64,000 nt of DNA, taken from the NCBI RefSeq assembly GCF_022803015.1, contig NZ_JAFKON010000002.1, forward strand, positions 372,001 to 436,000. The letters run 5' to 3'. This document shows positions 44,229 through 53,664 of the stretch, piece by piece. A program made the position numbers and the translations under genes. The stretch comes from Arthrobacter humicola (lineage in GTDB: Bacteria; Actinomycetota; Actinomycetes; Actinomycetales; Micrococcaceae). The notes beneath the pieces were generated by a model. The model saw only the letters and a list, made by a program, of their open reading frames with translations. It searched no databases and was not told the origin of the DNA. Within the stretch, counting starts at the first letter, position 1. Each line of letters begins with the position of its first letter.

Positions 44229-44834
44229 ATGACACTCGCCCACGATGAAGCAGTAATCGAGGCAGCCGCCGTCGACGCCATCTTTGCCGAAGCCCGCACG
44301 GCGAACGCCTTCACCGGCGACGTCACCGACGAGCAGGCCCGCGCGATTTACGAACTGACGAAGTTCGGCCCCACGGCGTTCAACTCCCAGCCGCTGCGCG
44401 TTACGTACGTGCGCTCCGACGAAGCCCGCGCCACGCTTGTTGATGCGCTGGCCGCCGGAAACCGCGCCAAGACGGCATCAGCGCCGCTCGTCGCGGTCCT
44501 GAGCTACGACACCGCCTGGCAGGACCAGTGGGACGCGTTCCTTCCCGGCTACAACGCACCCAAGGCCATGTATGACGCCGCGCCGGAACTCGCAGCGGCC
44601 ACGGGCAACAACAACGCCCACCTGCAGGCCGGCTACTTCATCCTCGCGGTCCGCACCCTGGGCCTCGCGGCAGGTCCCATGACCGGTGCCGACTTCGCCA
44701 AGATCGACGCCGCGTTCTTCCCCGACGGGAGCCAGAAGAGCTTCCTGGTGGTCAACATCGGCCAGCCCGGGGCAGACGCCTGGGGCGAAGCCAAGCCGAA
44801 ATTCGCCTACGAGGACGTCGTCCGCACCGTCTAA
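44229..44834 (+). CDS. Malonic semialdehyde reductase/nitroreductase, RutE/HadB type
   Basis: A 201-residue flavin-dependent nitroreductase-fold protein. Features are FGPTAFNSQPLRVTYVRSDEAR (FMN-binding), the WQDQWDAFLPGYN middle and GYFILAVRTLGLAAGPMTG with the C-terminal FAYEDVV. RutE reduces malonic semialdehyde from the uracil-degradation pathway; its position beside a uracil-type permease fits, although no other rut gene is here. AAAGG is 8 bases before ATG 44229, which is preferred over 44223. Confidence 0.88.
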   Translation: MTLAHDEAVIEAAAVDAIFAEARTANAFTGDVTDEQARAIYELTKFGPTAFNSQPLRVTYVRSDEARATLVDALAAGNRAKTASAPLVAVLSYDTAWQDQWDAFLPGYNAPKAMYDAAPELAAATGNNNAHLQAGYFILAVRTLGLAAGPMTGADFAKIDAAFFPDGSQKSFLVVNIGQPGADAWGEAKPKFAYEDVVRTV

Positions 44835-44854
44835 CAGCCCCCGGCGCCGTTCTC

Positions 44855-44938
44855 CGGCACTGTCCTTCCGCGGAGGTGCCTGCGGCACTGTCCTCCCGCG
44901 GAGGTGCCTGCGGCACTGTCCTCCCGCGGAGGTGCCTC
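44855..44938. repeat. 28-bp tandem repeat, three copies, hairpin-forming
   Basis: Copies at 44855-44882, 44883-44910 and 44911-44938 are nearly identical; each holds CCTCCCGCGGAGG and can fold within the unit. The array lies 20 bases downstream of the RutE-like gene and may act as a transcription stop. Its GGCAC and CCTCC.GCGG parts resemble the 30-bp unit at 4467-4526. Confidence 0.8.
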
Positions 44939-45107
44939 CGGCACCATGGGGGACAGGCCGGAGGCACTCGGGATGCGATTCTGCGGTTCAGCGCAAGGCC
45001 CACATCCAGGGCCACTTCCCATTTTAGTCCGCGCCGTCGCCGCCGGCACTGTGAGTTTGCGGAGCCCGCCCGGCCCCGGAGGCGCCGCGGCGTGGCACAC
45101 TTTTCCC

Positions 45108-45677
45108 ATGCGGAACCTGATCGCGGTGGCCTTCGTGGAACCGGTAGCCGAGGGGCTCGAGTTTCCCCGGGATGACTGGCCGCTGCACCTCACCCTGGTC
45201 AAATTCGACGTGGTCAAGGCCGGCGTCGTGCAGTCCGACGTCGTCGAACCCGGCCAGGAAACCCGCGCGGAACCCGCGCCGGGCACGCCGCCGGCCGCGG
45301 GCGATCCGCTCGCCGGCCACATCGCCGCCCTCATGGCGGACCCGGTGGCCGCTGCCCTGGGCTGCCGGATCAGCGTGGGCGGCGAAGCCGGGTTCGGGCG
45401 CGCAGGGTCAATCCCGGTCAACCTGATTGAACCCAACGACGAGCTGCAGGTCCTCCACAACGAGCTGGTCCGGATCGTGGATCAGCTGCCCGGCCGGATC
45501 TCCACGCCTGCCTTCACCCTGGAGGGGTACCGGCCGCACGTCTCGCACCACGGCGACAAACGGCTCCGGCAGGGCGACACGTTCGCGCTTGACCGAATAG
45601 CGCTCGTGGACATGGCGCCTGACGGCGGGCACGCCACGCGCCGGATCCTGAAGTTGTGGACTGTCGGCCAGGCGTAG
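45108..45677 (+). CDS. 2H phosphoesterase-like (2'-5' RNA ligase family) protein
   Basis: A 189-residue soluble protein. The two catalytic histidine motifs of the 2H superfamily are seen: WPLHLTLVKFD near residue 24 and YRPHVSHHG near 145. A Pro/Ala-rich linker (about residues 42-65) is inserted after the first motif. The enzyme would act on cyclic or 2'-5' phosphoesters; the substrate is unknown. The start ATG at 45108 is the only one consistent with the family's opening. Confidence 0.8.
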   Translation: MRNLIAVAFVEPVAEGLEFPRDDWPLHLTLVKFDVVKAGVVQSDVVEPGQETRAEPAPGTPPAAGDPLAGHIAALMADPVAAALGCRISVGGEAGFGRAGSIPVNLIEPNDELQVLHNELVRIVDQLPGRISTPAFTLEGYRPHVSHHGDKRLRQGDTFALDRIALVDMAPDGGHATRRILKLWTVGQA

Positions 45678-45845
45678 GCGCCAGAACGGCGTCTGGGGAG
45701 GGCGCGACGTCATATCCGCGACGCCGGCGCTGGATTCCTGCGGACCGGGTGCCATACTTGGGTCAACTTCGGCAGCTATTCGACGGTAATTCGAAGACGA
45801 AGTGAGTATTTCGGGCAAGTCACAGCGGACCGGGGGGACCACTAA

Positions 45846-46994
45846 ATGATGCTTGACGCCGCGACACTGCGGGTTGCCTTGGCGCTTGTCGACCTCACAC
45901 TGCTCATGCTTTTCTACTTCATTACGTTCCGGCGCACCCGGTCGCACTACAGCGGCTGGTGGTGCATGGCGCTCCTGCTGTTCCTGGTCGGCAACGCCGC
46001 GTACCTGCTGGAGGGTACAACGCAGCAGGGGTGGGCCATCCCTGCCGGCAACGTCCTGCTGGTCGCCGGTGCCGCCAGCATCTGGGCCGGCGGTCGATCC
46101 CTCCGCGCCCCCTCCCTCCGGCCTTGGCAGCTCGCGGCCGGTCCTGCCGCGACCGCCGTCGCTTCCTTCCTCGGCCACCCGGCCACCAACGTCTGGGCGG
46201 GAGGCCCGGTGTACCTGGGATTCATGGCCTTGCTGATCGGCCTGGCATCCCGGGAGCTGTTCCTGCTCGAGCGCGACTACTCGCGCGTCCACCGTCCCCT
46301 CGCGGTGGGCGCCGGCATCCTGGCCGTGTTCTACCTGGGCCGCCTCGTCGCTTTCCTGGCGAACGGACCGGACGGTGCCGTCTTCACGTCGGTGTTCGGC
46401 TCCGTCCCGATGACGGTCTTCTCGACGATCACGCTCGTGGTTGCTTCCTTCACCATGGCCGAGCTGAGCTACGAACAGCAGACCCAGGACCTCAGGGCGC
46501 GGGCCACCGTGGACGGCCTCACGGGCCTGCTCAACCGTTCTGCGTTCCTGGACCTCGCCGAAAACGAACTGCGCCGTTTGCGCCGGACCGGCACCACGGC
46601 ATCGATCATCCTCGCGGACCTGGACCACTTCAAGGCCATCAACGATCAGTTCGGCCACTCGGCCGGGGACTCCGCGCTGCAGGCCTTTGCCAGGGCCTGC
46701 TCCGGCACCGTCCGCTCCACCGACCTCGTGGGCCGTTACGGCGGCGAGGAATTCATCCTCCTGCTGCCTGGCGTCACGCCGGACAGGGCACGGGAAATCG
46801 CTGCCGACATCAGCGTCCGGCTCCATCAATCCGGGTCCGCAGTCATTCCCCGGCTGCCCACCGTGAGCTACGGCATCGCGTCCACCGGCGCCGGAGCGGG
46901 CAGCCTCGACGCCGCAGTGATCTCGGCCGACGCGGCCCTCTACCAGGCAAAGACGCTTGGTAGGGACCGCGCCGAGTTGGCCACCGGCGGCTGA
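45846..46994 (+). CDS. Diguanylate cyclase (membrane-anchored GGDEF protein)
   Basis: A 382-residue protein. About six hydrophobic segments fill residues 1-205, followed by the linker AELSYEQQTQDLRARATVDGLTGLLNR and a GGDEF domain with RYGGEEFILLLPG, so the active-site motif is GGEEF. ADLDHFKAINDQFGHSAGD carries the metal and GTP residues; no RxxD inhibitory motif is obvious. It makes c-di-GMP, so a membrane sensing role is likely. GGGGGG is upstream of the ATG. Its stop is one base from the convergent pgm stop. Confidence 0.93.
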   Translation: MMLDAATLRVALALVDLTLLMLFYFITFRRTRSHYSGWWCMALLLFLVGNAAYLLEGTTQQGWAIPAGNVLLVAGAASIWAGGRSLRAPSLRPWQLAAGPAATAVASFLGHPATNVWAGGPVYLGFMALLIGLASRELFLLERDYSRVHRPLAVGAGILAVFYLGRLVAFLANGPDGAVFTSVFGSVPMTVFSTITLVVASFTMAELSYEQQTQDLRARATVDGLTGLLNRSAFLDLAENELRRLRRTGTTASIILADLDHFKAINDQFGHSAGDSALQAFARACSGTVRSTDLVGRYGGEEFILLLPGVTPDRAREIAADISVRLHQSGSAVIPRLPTVSYGIASTGAGAGSLDAAVISADAALYQAKTLGRDRAELATGG

Positions 46995-46995
46995 A

Positions 46996-48645
46996 CTACG
47001 AGATAACCCCGTCCACCAGCGCCTTCGCCTCGGCCTGGACCTGCTTGAGGTGCTCGGCACCCTTGAAGGACTCGGCGTAGATCTTGTAGACATCTTCCGT
47101 GCCGGAGGGCCGGGCTGCGAACCAGGCGTTTTCGGTAACGACCTTGAGGCCGCCAATCGCGGCCCCATTGCCCGGCGCCTCGGTCAGTTTGGCCGTGATC
47201 GTTTCGCCGGCCAGTTCGGTCGCGGTAACGTCCGACGGCGAGAGCTTGCCCAGCGCCGCCTTCTGCTCCCGGGTGGCGGCCGCGTCGATCCGGGCGTAGA
47301 CGGGGTCGCCGAACTGGTCGGTGAGGCCCTTGTACAGCTGCGACGGTGATTTGCCCGTCACCGCCGTGATCTCCGAGGCCAGCAGGGCCAGCAGGATGCC
47401 ATCCTTGTCGGTGGTCCAGACGCTCCCGTCCATCTTGTTAAAGGAGGCGCCGGCGGATTCCTCGCCGCCGAAGGCGCCCTCTCCGGACAGCAGCCCGGGG
47501 ACGAACCACTTGAAGCCCACGGGCACTTCGACAAGTTTGCGGCCCAGGCTCTCGGCCACGCGGTCGATGATGGATGAGGAAACCAGGGTCTTGCCGATCA
47601 CGGACTGCGGGTTCCAGCCGGTCCGGTGCCGGTACAGATAATCGATGGCGACGGCGAGGTAGTGGTTCGGGTTCATCAGCCCGCCGTCGGGGGTGACGAT
47701 CCCGTGGCGGTCGGCGTCGGCGTCGTTGCCGGTGGCGACGTCGAACTTGGCGCCGTCGGACATGCGGTTGATCAGGGACGCCATCGCCGACGGCGAGGAG
47801 CAATCCATCCGGATCTTCTCGTCCCAGTCCAGCGTCATGAAAGCCCACTGCGGGTCGACGGTGGGGTTGACCACGGTGAGGTTCAGGTGGTGGCGCTCAC
47901 CGATCTCGCCCCAGTAGTCCACCGACGCTCCGCCCATCGGGTCGGCGCCGATCCGGACGCCCGCCTCGCGGATCGCGTTGAGATCCAGTACCGAGGGGAG
48001 ATCGTCGACGTAGCTGCTCAGGAAGTCGAACTTGCCGGTGGTCCCGGCGGCCAGGGCCTCGGCCACCGGAATCCGCTTGACGCCGCGCAGGCCGTTTTCC
48101 AGCAGCTCGTTGGCGCGGTTGGCGATCCAGCCGGTGGCGTCGGTGTCCGCGGGGCCGCCGTGCGGAGGGTTGTACTTGAATCCGCCGTCGCCCGGGGGGT
48201 TGTGGCTGGGGGTCACCACGATGCCGTCGGCCTGCGGCGCGCCAGGGGCGGCATTGCGGTTGTGCGTCAGGATGGCGTGGCTCAGGGCAGGGGTGGGCGT
48301 GTAGCCGTGGCGGGCGTCGATGAGGACGTGCACGCCGTTGGCGGCCAGCACCTCAAGGGCGGAGTTTTGTGCGGGCTCGCTCAGGCCATGGGTGTCCTTG
48401 GCCATGTAGAGGGGGCCGGTGATGCCCTGGCCTGCCCGGTATTCCACGATCGCCTGCGTGATGGCGAGGATGTGGGGTTCGTTGAAGGACGCCTTCAGGC
48501 TCGATCCACGGTGCCCGGAGGTGCCGAAGGCCACCCGCTGGCCCGGGTCCGAGAGGTCCGGCGAAACGTCGTAGTACGCATCCAAAAGCGCAGTGAGGTC
48601 AACAAGGTCTTGGGGTTGGGCAACTGTGCCCGCGCGGCTAGCCAT
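46996..48645 (-). CDS. pgm: Alpha-D-glucose phosphate-specific phosphoglucomutase
   Basis: A 549-residue cytoplasmic enzyme interconverting glucose-1-phosphate and glucose-6-phosphate. The opening has [17 protein letters not shown]; the phosphoserine loop is [17 protein letters not shown], the metal loop [10 protein letters not shown] and the sugar loop GGEESAGAS, with the C-terminal [14 protein letters not shown] phosphate-binding loop. Length fits the E. coli Pgm class. The ATG at 48645 is preferred because it gives the family length; no strong ribosome site is seen. Confidence 0.95.
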   Translation of the reverse strand: MASRAGTVAQPQDLVDLTALLDAYYDVSPDLSDPGQRVAFGTSGHRGSSLKASFNEPHILAITQAIVEYRAGQGITGPLYMAKDTHGLSEPAQNSALEVLAANGVHVLIDARHGYTPTPALSHAILTHNRNAAPGAPQADGIVVTPSHNPPGDGGFKYNPPHGGPADTDATGWIANRANELLENGLRGVKRIPVAEALAAGTTGKFDFLSSYVDDLPSVLDLNAIREAGVRIGADPMGGASVDYWGEIGERHHLNLTVVNPTVDPQWAFMTLDWDEKIRMDCSSPSAMASLINRMSDGAKFDVATGNDADADRHGIVTPDGGLMNPNHYLAVAIDYLYRHRTGWNPQSVIGKTLVSSSIIDRVAESLGRKLVEVPVGFKWFVPGLLSGEGAFGGEESAGASFNKMDGSVWTTDKDGILLALLASEITAVTGKSPSQLYKGLTDQFGDPVYARIDAAATREQKAALGKLSPSDVTATELAGETITAKLTEAPGNGAAIGGLKVVTENAWFAARPSGTEDVYKIYAESFKGAEHLKQVQAEAKALVDGVIS

Positions 48646-48793
48646 GGCACCAGCATGCCAGACGAGGGCGGGGTGCAACACGGTTTCGCGCCAAACCCGC
48701 TCCTGTGACGAAAGAAAACCCGCCAATAGGCCCGGTCCCAAGCCAACCGTGCGGCGGTACTCTGGATCCAGGGACTTCTTGAGGGGACAAGCC

Positions 48794-49465
48794 ATGACTG
48801 AACGGCCAAAACAAGGCAAAGACGAGACCCCGGAGGGCTACCAGCCGACCCTGCGCCTCCCGGACCAGCAACCCGACGTTCCGCCGGGGCAGACACCACC
48901 CGCCGGCCAGGACCAGGGACCGTCGGCGACGCAGCAGTTCGCGCAACCCGAATCCCCGCAGCAGCCCTACCCGGGCCAGCAGCCTCACACAGGCCAGCAG
49001 CCCGACACGGGCGAGCAGCCCCACGTCGGACAGCAGCCCTACACCGGACAGCAGCCCTACACCGGCCAGGCGGCACCTGACCGCGGCCAGTACTCAAGCC
49101 CGTACCCCCCGATCTACAGCCAGCCGGCCGCCCCGTATGGCCAGCCGTCGCCGTATGCCCAGCCGGGCAGCCCCAACGCCTACGGCCAGCCCGCGTACTA
49201 CGGTGCGCCGCCGTCGCCCAAGAGTCTGAGCATCGCCAGCATGTGCTGCGGCATCGCCGCGCTGGTGGGATTCGGATTCTTCCTGCTCCCGCAGCTGGCC
49301 GCCGTGATTCTGGGGCACCTGGCCCTGCGGCGCGAACCGGCCGGCCGGGGCATGGCGATCGCCGGCCTGGTGATGGGTTACGTGGGCATCGCCGTGACCA
49401 TCCTGGTCCTGGTCATTTTCGGACTGGTCATCGGCACCGCGCGCAACAGCGGGTACGGAGCCTAG
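48794..49465 (+). CDS. DUF4190 membrane protein with Gln/Pro/Tyr-rich repeat region
   Basis: A 223-residue protein. Residues about 35-130 are low-complexity with repeated [12 protein letters not shown] units and [11 protein letters not shown]. The C-terminal 90 residues have two hydrophobic segments ([24 protein letters not shown] and [19 protein letters not shown]) of the DUF4190 family, with the conserved [18 protein letters not shown] between. Function is unknown; such proteins sit in the cytoplasmic membrane. GAGGGG precedes ATG 48794. Confidence 0.85.
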   Translation: MTERPKQGKDETPEGYQPTLRLPDQQPDVPPGQTPPAGQDQGPSATQQFAQPESPQQPYPGQQPHTGQQPDTGEQPHVGQQPYTGQQPYTGQAAPDRGQYSSPYPPIYSQPAAPYGQPSPYAQPGSPNAYGQPAYYGAPPSPKSLSIASMCCGIAALVGFGFFLLPQLAAVILGHLALRREPAGRGMAIAGLVMGYVGIAVTILVLVIFGLVIGTARNSGYGA

Positions 49466-49496
49466 GTCTGCCCTGTGGCCCCGGAGCCGCGCCTGG

Positions 49497-50351
49497 TCAG
49501 GCTGTCAGAGCAGCCACCAGGGGCTTCGCGTTGGCCTCAAGCCAAGCGCGCCGGCGGTTGATCTGGCCGCCCACGCCGTCCTGCCACATCCGCGCCCAGC
49601 CGCCGCCCAAGGCCGCGGCGTTGTGCCGCATCCGCTCGTAGCTGAGCGCCGCGGCGTCGATCCCGGCGCCGGGAACCCGGCGTCGTTCATCCTCGCTCCA
49701 GCCGTAGGCGTCGGCGAAGATGCGCAGCCGGCGGAACGGATTCTGGTCTTCCCAGCCCGGCCACGCATCTGACGGGTCGCGGAGCGGCACCCAGTGCATG
49801 GCGGTGTTGAGCGAATCGTGAAGTGCCGTGGCGGGCCCGGCGAGGTCAAAATCCACCAGTCCCGCGGCCAGGCCGTCCCGGACCACCACGTTCTGGGGTG
49901 TCACGTCCAGGTGGCAGATGAGTCCGGAAGCGTCGGTGGGGTTAGGCCGGACCGGCCGGGGCGGGAACGCGTGGGCCCGCGGCACGAAGCCGGCGGACGC
50001 GGTGTGCAGGCGCCGCACCAGGCGGGCCACGGAGGCCAGCAGTTCCTCGGACTGCACCCAGGATTCCGGCGGCGACCCGGCGCAGTCTCCCGGCACGAAG
50101 GTCAGGACGTCCCGGCCCTGCGGGTCGCGGCCGAGGAAGCGGGGGGAGCCCTCAAAACCGGCGTCGTCCAGCCAGTCGAGGTACTCGGCGACGGCGAGGG
50201 ATTGCGGCTGGTGCGGGCGGCGGATGGTTCCGCCAACCCGCACCACGCCGTCGGTGACATCGCCTGCCGGCATGAGTTCGACGTCGGACGCCTCGCCGGG
50301 GGCGGGGGTGTAGACGCGCGAAGCAACCGGAACGCGATGTGCGGTGCTCAT
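49497..50351 (-). CDS. Aminoglycoside-phosphotransferase-like kinase
   Basis: A 284-residue protein with the APH/choline-kinase fold. LICHLDVTPQNVVVRDGLAAGLVDFDLAGPA holds the catalytic Asp loop (HLDxxPxN) and the metal Asp (DFD). The N-terminal lobe DGVVRVGGTIRRPHQPQSLAVAEYLDWLDDAGF is typical of phosphotransferases annotated as resistance-like, but the substrate is not known. It starts 4 bases after the peptide transporter stop, so the two share a transcript. Confidence 0.9.
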   Translation of the reverse strand: MSTAHRVPVASRVYTPAPGEASDVELMPAGDVTDGVVRVGGTIRRPHQPQSLAVAEYLDWLDDAGFEGSPRFLGRDPQGRDVLTFVPGDCAGSPPESWVQSEELLASVARLVRRLHTASAGFVPRAHAFPPRPVRPNPTDASGLICHLDVTPQNVVVRDGLAAGLVDFDLAGPATALHDSLNTAMHWVPLRDPSDAWPGWEDQNPFRRLRIFADAYGWSEDERRRVPGAGIDAAALSYERMRHNAAALGGGWARMWQDGVGGQINRRRAWLEANAKPLVAALTA

Positions 50352-50355
50352 CGGG

Positions 50356-51861
50356 TCAGCGTACGCCGCCCATGAGCTTCTTGATCGCCGGGGAGGCGAC
50401 CGCCAGGCCCACAGCCAGCAGCATTGCGGTTCCGCCGATGCCGATGAAGTAGGGCAGCTCGTCCTGCGGGTTGTACAGACCGGACAGGATGCCGGCCAGG
50501 GTGGTGCCCAGGGACACGGAGAGGAAGAACAGTGCCACCATCTGGGTGTGGAAGGCCTTCGGCGCCAGCTTGGTGGTCACAGACAGGCCGATGGGGGAGA
50601 GGAACAGCTCTGCAAGCGTGAACAGAAGCAGGATTCCGACCAGGGCCAGCAGAGGGGTCTTGCCACCGCCGGCCAGCGGAATGAAGGCCAGGAACGCAAG
50701 GCCCATCACGAACAGGCCGATCGAGAACTTCAGGGCCGAACCGGGCTGCTTGCGGCCGAGCCGGGTCCAGAGGGCGGCCATGATGCCGGCGAAAATGATG
50801 ATGAACACCGGGTTGATGGACTGGACCCAGGCGGCAGGCATTTCCCAGCCGAACAGGTTCCGGTCCAGCTTCTCCTCCGAGTACACGGCGATGAAGGTGA
50901 ACTGCTGCTGGAACAGGGCCCAGAACGCGGCGGAGGCGATGTACAGCGGGATGAATGCCGCGACCCGTCCGCGCTCGGTGGGGGTGACCTTCTTGCTGCT
51001 GAAGATCAGCGCGAAGTACAGCACCGACGCGCCGATTGCGGCGTAGGCCATGGACATGGCCAGGTTTTCGGCGTTCACCGTGCCGGTCACGAGCAGAACG
51101 GCGATGATCAGGGCGATGCCGGCGAAGACGAGGCCGTAGCGGGTGCGCTGGGCGGCCGGGAGAGGGTTCGGTACCCGGTGTGCTTCTTCGGGCAGCTTCT
51201 TGCGGCCCAGCGAGTAGATGACAAGGCCAATGGCCATGCCGACGGCGGCGGCGCCGAAGCCCCAGTGGAAGCCCTGGCTTTCCTGCAGCCAGCCGGTGAC
51301 CAGCGGGCCGATCAGCGCACCGGCGTTGATGCCCATGTAGAAGATGGAGAACCCGGCGTCGCGGCGTTCGTCCTTCTCCCCATACAGGCTGCCGACGAGG
51401 GCGGTGGCATTGGCCTTCAGGCCGCCGGAGCCGACGCCCACCAGCACCAATCCGGCGATCAGGCCGGGTATGCCGGGCACGAGTGCCAGCCCGATGTGGC
51501 CGGCCATGATCAGGACGGCCGCGCCGAACAGCACCCGCTCGGACCCGAAGAGCCGGTCCGCGAGCCAGGCGCCGAGGATTGTGGAGAGGTAGACGCCGCC
51601 ACCGTAGGCGCCGACGAGGCCGGCCGCCAAAGCTTGTGGGATCTCAAGGCCGCCCTGGGCAGCCGTGAAGTACATGTAGTAAAGGAGGATCCCCTGCATT
51701 CCGTAGAAGGAGAAGCGCTCCCACATCTCTACGGAGAAAAGGCTGGCCAGCATCTTTGGGTGGCCAAAAAACGAGGTGTCGCCCGGTGTTTTGGTGGGGG
51801 GACGTAACGAGGGATCGCCCGGCGTTATAGCGGGGGGATTGGATAAATGAGTTGTGCTCAT
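50356..51861 (-). CDS. Proton-dependent oligopeptide transporter (POT/PTR2)
   Basis: A 501-residue membrane transporter with about 12-14 hydrophobic segments. WERFSFYGMQGILLYYMYFTAAQGGL contains the ERFSYYG-like motif of POT proteins, and SIFYMGINAGALIGPLVTGWLQE is the second family signature. It imports di- and tripeptides with protons. The N-terminus has a short Pro/Thr repeat (TPGDPSLRPPTKTPGDTS). No ribosome site is clear at ATG 51861; a 6-bp dyad is nearby upstream (51879-51898). Confidence 0.93.
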   Translation of the reverse strand: MSTTHLSNPPAITPGDPSLRPPTKTPGDTSFFGHPKMLASLFSVEMWERFSFYGMQGILLYYMYFTAAQGGLEIPQALAAGLVGAYGGGVYLSTILGAWLADRLFGSERVLFGAAVLIMAGHIGLALVPGIPGLIAGLVLVGVGSGGLKANATALVGSLYGEKDERRDAGFSIFYMGINAGALIGPLVTGWLQESQGFHWGFGAAAVGMAIGLVIYSLGRKKLPEEAHRVPNPLPAAQRTRYGLVFAGIALIIAVLLVTGTVNAENLAMSMAYAAIGASVLYFALIFSSKKVTPTERGRVAAFIPLYIASAAFWALFQQQFTFIAVYSEEKLDRNLFGWEMPAAWVQSINPVFIIIFAGIMAALWTRLGRKQPGSALKFSIGLFVMGLAFLAFIPLAGGGKTPLLALVGILLLFTLAELFLSPIGLSVTTKLAPKAFHTQMVALFFLSVSLGTTLAGILSGLYNPQDELPYFIGIGGTAMLLAVGLAVASPAIKKLMGGVR

Positions 51862-51878
51862 TTACTTAATGGTGACAT

Positions 51879-51898
51879 TGTGACGCGCGATTGTCACA
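51879..51898. promoter_or_regulatory. Dyad upstream of peptide transporter
   Basis: TGTGAC (51879-51884) and GTCACA (51893-51898) form an inverted repeat with an 8-base spacer. It sits in the 137-base gap before the transporter and may be a repressor site. The spacing does not match the CRP/GlxR consensus TGTGA-N6-TCACA. Confidence 0.35.
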
Positions 51899-51998
51899 TT
51901 CGAGCAGGCCCGAGGCAAGCAGCCCGGATGGTGTTTTGCCTCTCTTTCGCCTCTCTTTCCGCCGGCTTCGCGGGCGTTCCGGGCTGGGCGGTCGTGTC

Positions 51999-53144
51999 CT
52001 AGACGGGCTTGCCGGCGGGCTCCTGGGCGGGCTCGCCGGCGTCGAACATAATGATCTGCCGGATGGCGTGGCCGTCTGCCAGCTGGTCCATGGCCCGGTT
52101 GATATCGGCCAGGGCGATGCGGTCCGAAATCAGCTCCTCGACGGGCAGTTTCCCGTCCCGCCACAACTGGGCGTATTTCGGGATGTCGCGCGACGGGACG
52201 GCGGAGCCCAGGTAGCTGCCCACGATCGTCCTGGCTTCGGCGGTGACGGTCAACGGTGCAAGCTGGGCGCGGGCCTCGGGGGAGGGCAGTCCGGCCGTGA
52301 CGGTGGTGCCGCCGGGGGAGGTGGCGGCAAAAGCGGTCTCGAACGCGCGGGGATTTCCCGCGCACTCGATCACGAACCTGGCTTTGACCCCGGCGTCGAG
52401 GACCTGCTGCGGGGTGTATGTCTCGTGGGCGCCGAGGCCGCGGGCGTGATCGAGTTTCTGCTCCAGCGTGTCCACGGCGATGATCCGCGAGATTCCTTGC
52501 GAGACGGCGGTGATGAGCGCCGCCATCCCCACCCCGCCGAGGCCGACGATCATGATGCTGTCCTGCGGGCGGGGCCGGGCCGCGTTGAGCACCGCGCCGC
52601 CGCCGGTCAGCACGGCGCAGCCCAGCACTGCCGCGATGTCCGCGGGGATGTCGTCGTCCACCGGCACGGCGGAAGCGCGGTCCACGACGGCGTGGGTGGC
52701 GAAGCCTGAGACGCCCAGGTGGTGGTGGACGGGCTCGCCGTCGCGGCTCAGGAGCCGGGATCCGTGCAGCAGGGTCCCGTCGTTGTTGCTCTTGGACCCT
52801 GCCGTGCAGGGCAGCCGGCCGTCCTCGGCGCAGTTCGCGCAGTGCTCGCAGCGGGGCAGGAAGGACATGACCACCCGCTGGCCGGGCTGCAGGTCCGTGA
52901 CGCCGGAACCGACCGTCACGATGCGGCCCGCGGCCTCGTGGCCCAGCAGCATGGGTACCGGCCGGACCCTGTTGCCGTCGACGACGCTCAGGTCCGAGTG
53001 GCAGATTCCGGCGGCCTCCATCCGGACAAGGATCTCGGTGGGCCCGGGAGCCGCCAGTTCCAGCTCGGAGATGCTGATCGGCCTGGACTCCGCGAAGGGG
53101 CGGGAGCGGCCGATTTCCTCAAGTACTGCACCGGTGATCTTCAT
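51999..53144 (-). CDS. Zinc-dependent alcohol dehydrogenase (class III-like/aryl alcohol type)
   Basis: A 381-residue medium-chain dehydrogenase. AGICHSDLSVVDG and GHEAAGRIV give the catalytic zinc site, RCEHCANCAEDGRLPC the structural zinc site, and GLGGVGMAALITAVSQGISRIIAVD the NAD fold. It resembles the mycothiol-dependent formaldehyde or aryl-alcohol branch in length; a direct call is not possible. AGAGGA is 5 bases before ATG 53144. The 520 bases upstream are filled mainly by repeat cluster B, with no gene. Confidence 0.92.
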   Translation of the reverse strand: MKITGAVLEEIGRSRPFAESRPISISELELAAPGPTEILVRMEAAGICHSDLSVVDGNRVRPVPMLLGHEAAGRIVTVGSGVTDLQPGQRVVMSFLPRCEHCANCAEDGRLPCTAGSKSNNDGTLLHGSRLLSRDGEPVHHHLGVSGFATHAVVDRASAVPVDDDIPADIAAVLGCAVLTGGGAVLNAARPRPQDSIMIVGLGGVGMAALITAVSQGISRIIAVDTLEQKLDHARGLGAHETYTPQQVLDAGVKARFVIECAGNPRAFETAFAATSPGGTTVTAGLPSPEARAQLAPLTVTAEARTIVGSYLGSAVPSRDIPKYAQLWRDGKLPVEELISDRIALADINRAMDQLADGHAIRQIIMFDAGEPAQEPAGKPV

Positions 53145-53276
53145 CGATCCTCTTTCGCGGCCTGGTCGGGTTTGAGTGAACGATAGCCGCCTGCCGCCGT
53201 CAGCGTCCATTTGGGGGAGGGGGAGGTCCGACGGCGGCCGCGGGCTTGGGGTGGCTGGTTTCCAGTGCCTCGCCGG

Positions 53277-53642
53277 GGGACATGCCCGTTCTTGGTGCCC
53301 GGGGGTGTGTGGTGGCTGAGTTCCTAGATGCCAGTTAGGGACATGCCCACTCTTGGCCCGGGCGTGCGTGTGTTGGTTGAGTTCCGGGGCCTCACCGGGG
53401 GACATGTCCATTTGTGGAGCCCGGGCGTGGACAAGATGGCATTATGTCCACCCGCCCAGGCCGCGGGCGGACATGTCGGTGATGAGAACTGGGCATGTCC
53501 ATTGCGCGGCGTGAGGGGCGGGCGGGTCCGATACGCGTCGTGCGGAATGGGCATCTCCCGACTGGTGGAGGACGGACATGTCCGGCGCCCGATGTGAGTT
53601 CCGGGCATGTCCCCTGCGCGGCGTCAGGAGTGGGCATGTCCC
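53277..53642. repeat. Cluster B of GGGACATGYCC repeats, first copies in a 61-bp tandem
   Basis: GGGACATGCCC at 53277-53287 and 53338-53348 and GGGACATGTCC at 53399-53409 are spaced by exactly 61 bases, and the surrounding bases (TTGG..CCCGGG, a GAGTTCC stretch) also repeat. Variants continue: GGACATGTC (53469-53477), GGGCATGTCC (53491-53500), GGGCATCTCC (53549-53558), GGACATGTCC (53574-53583), and GGGCATGTCCC (53603-53613, 53632-53642). A GTGGACA/TGTCCAC hairpin is at 53427-53451. The cluster fills the gap 53145-53664 between the amidase end and the alcohol-dehydrogenase start; nothing else is seen there. Confidence 0.78.
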
Positions 53643-53664
53643 CGGGTGAGTGCCGGGTCCGCGG

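Noticed and set aside
42772..44232. Plus-strand long frame opposite the nucleobase permease
   Set aside because: It is antisense to a gene with clear NCS2 motifs and has a low-complexity Gln/His/Asp/Gly composition typical of shadows.
51879..51898. Possible CRP/GlxR site before the peptide transporter
   Set aside because: Half sites match but spacing does not fit TGTGA-N6-TCACA; kept only as an unnamed dyad.
53399..53583. GGACATGTCC resembles the animal p53 site
   Set aside because: Coincidental match to a eukaryotic motif; no meaning in a bacterium.
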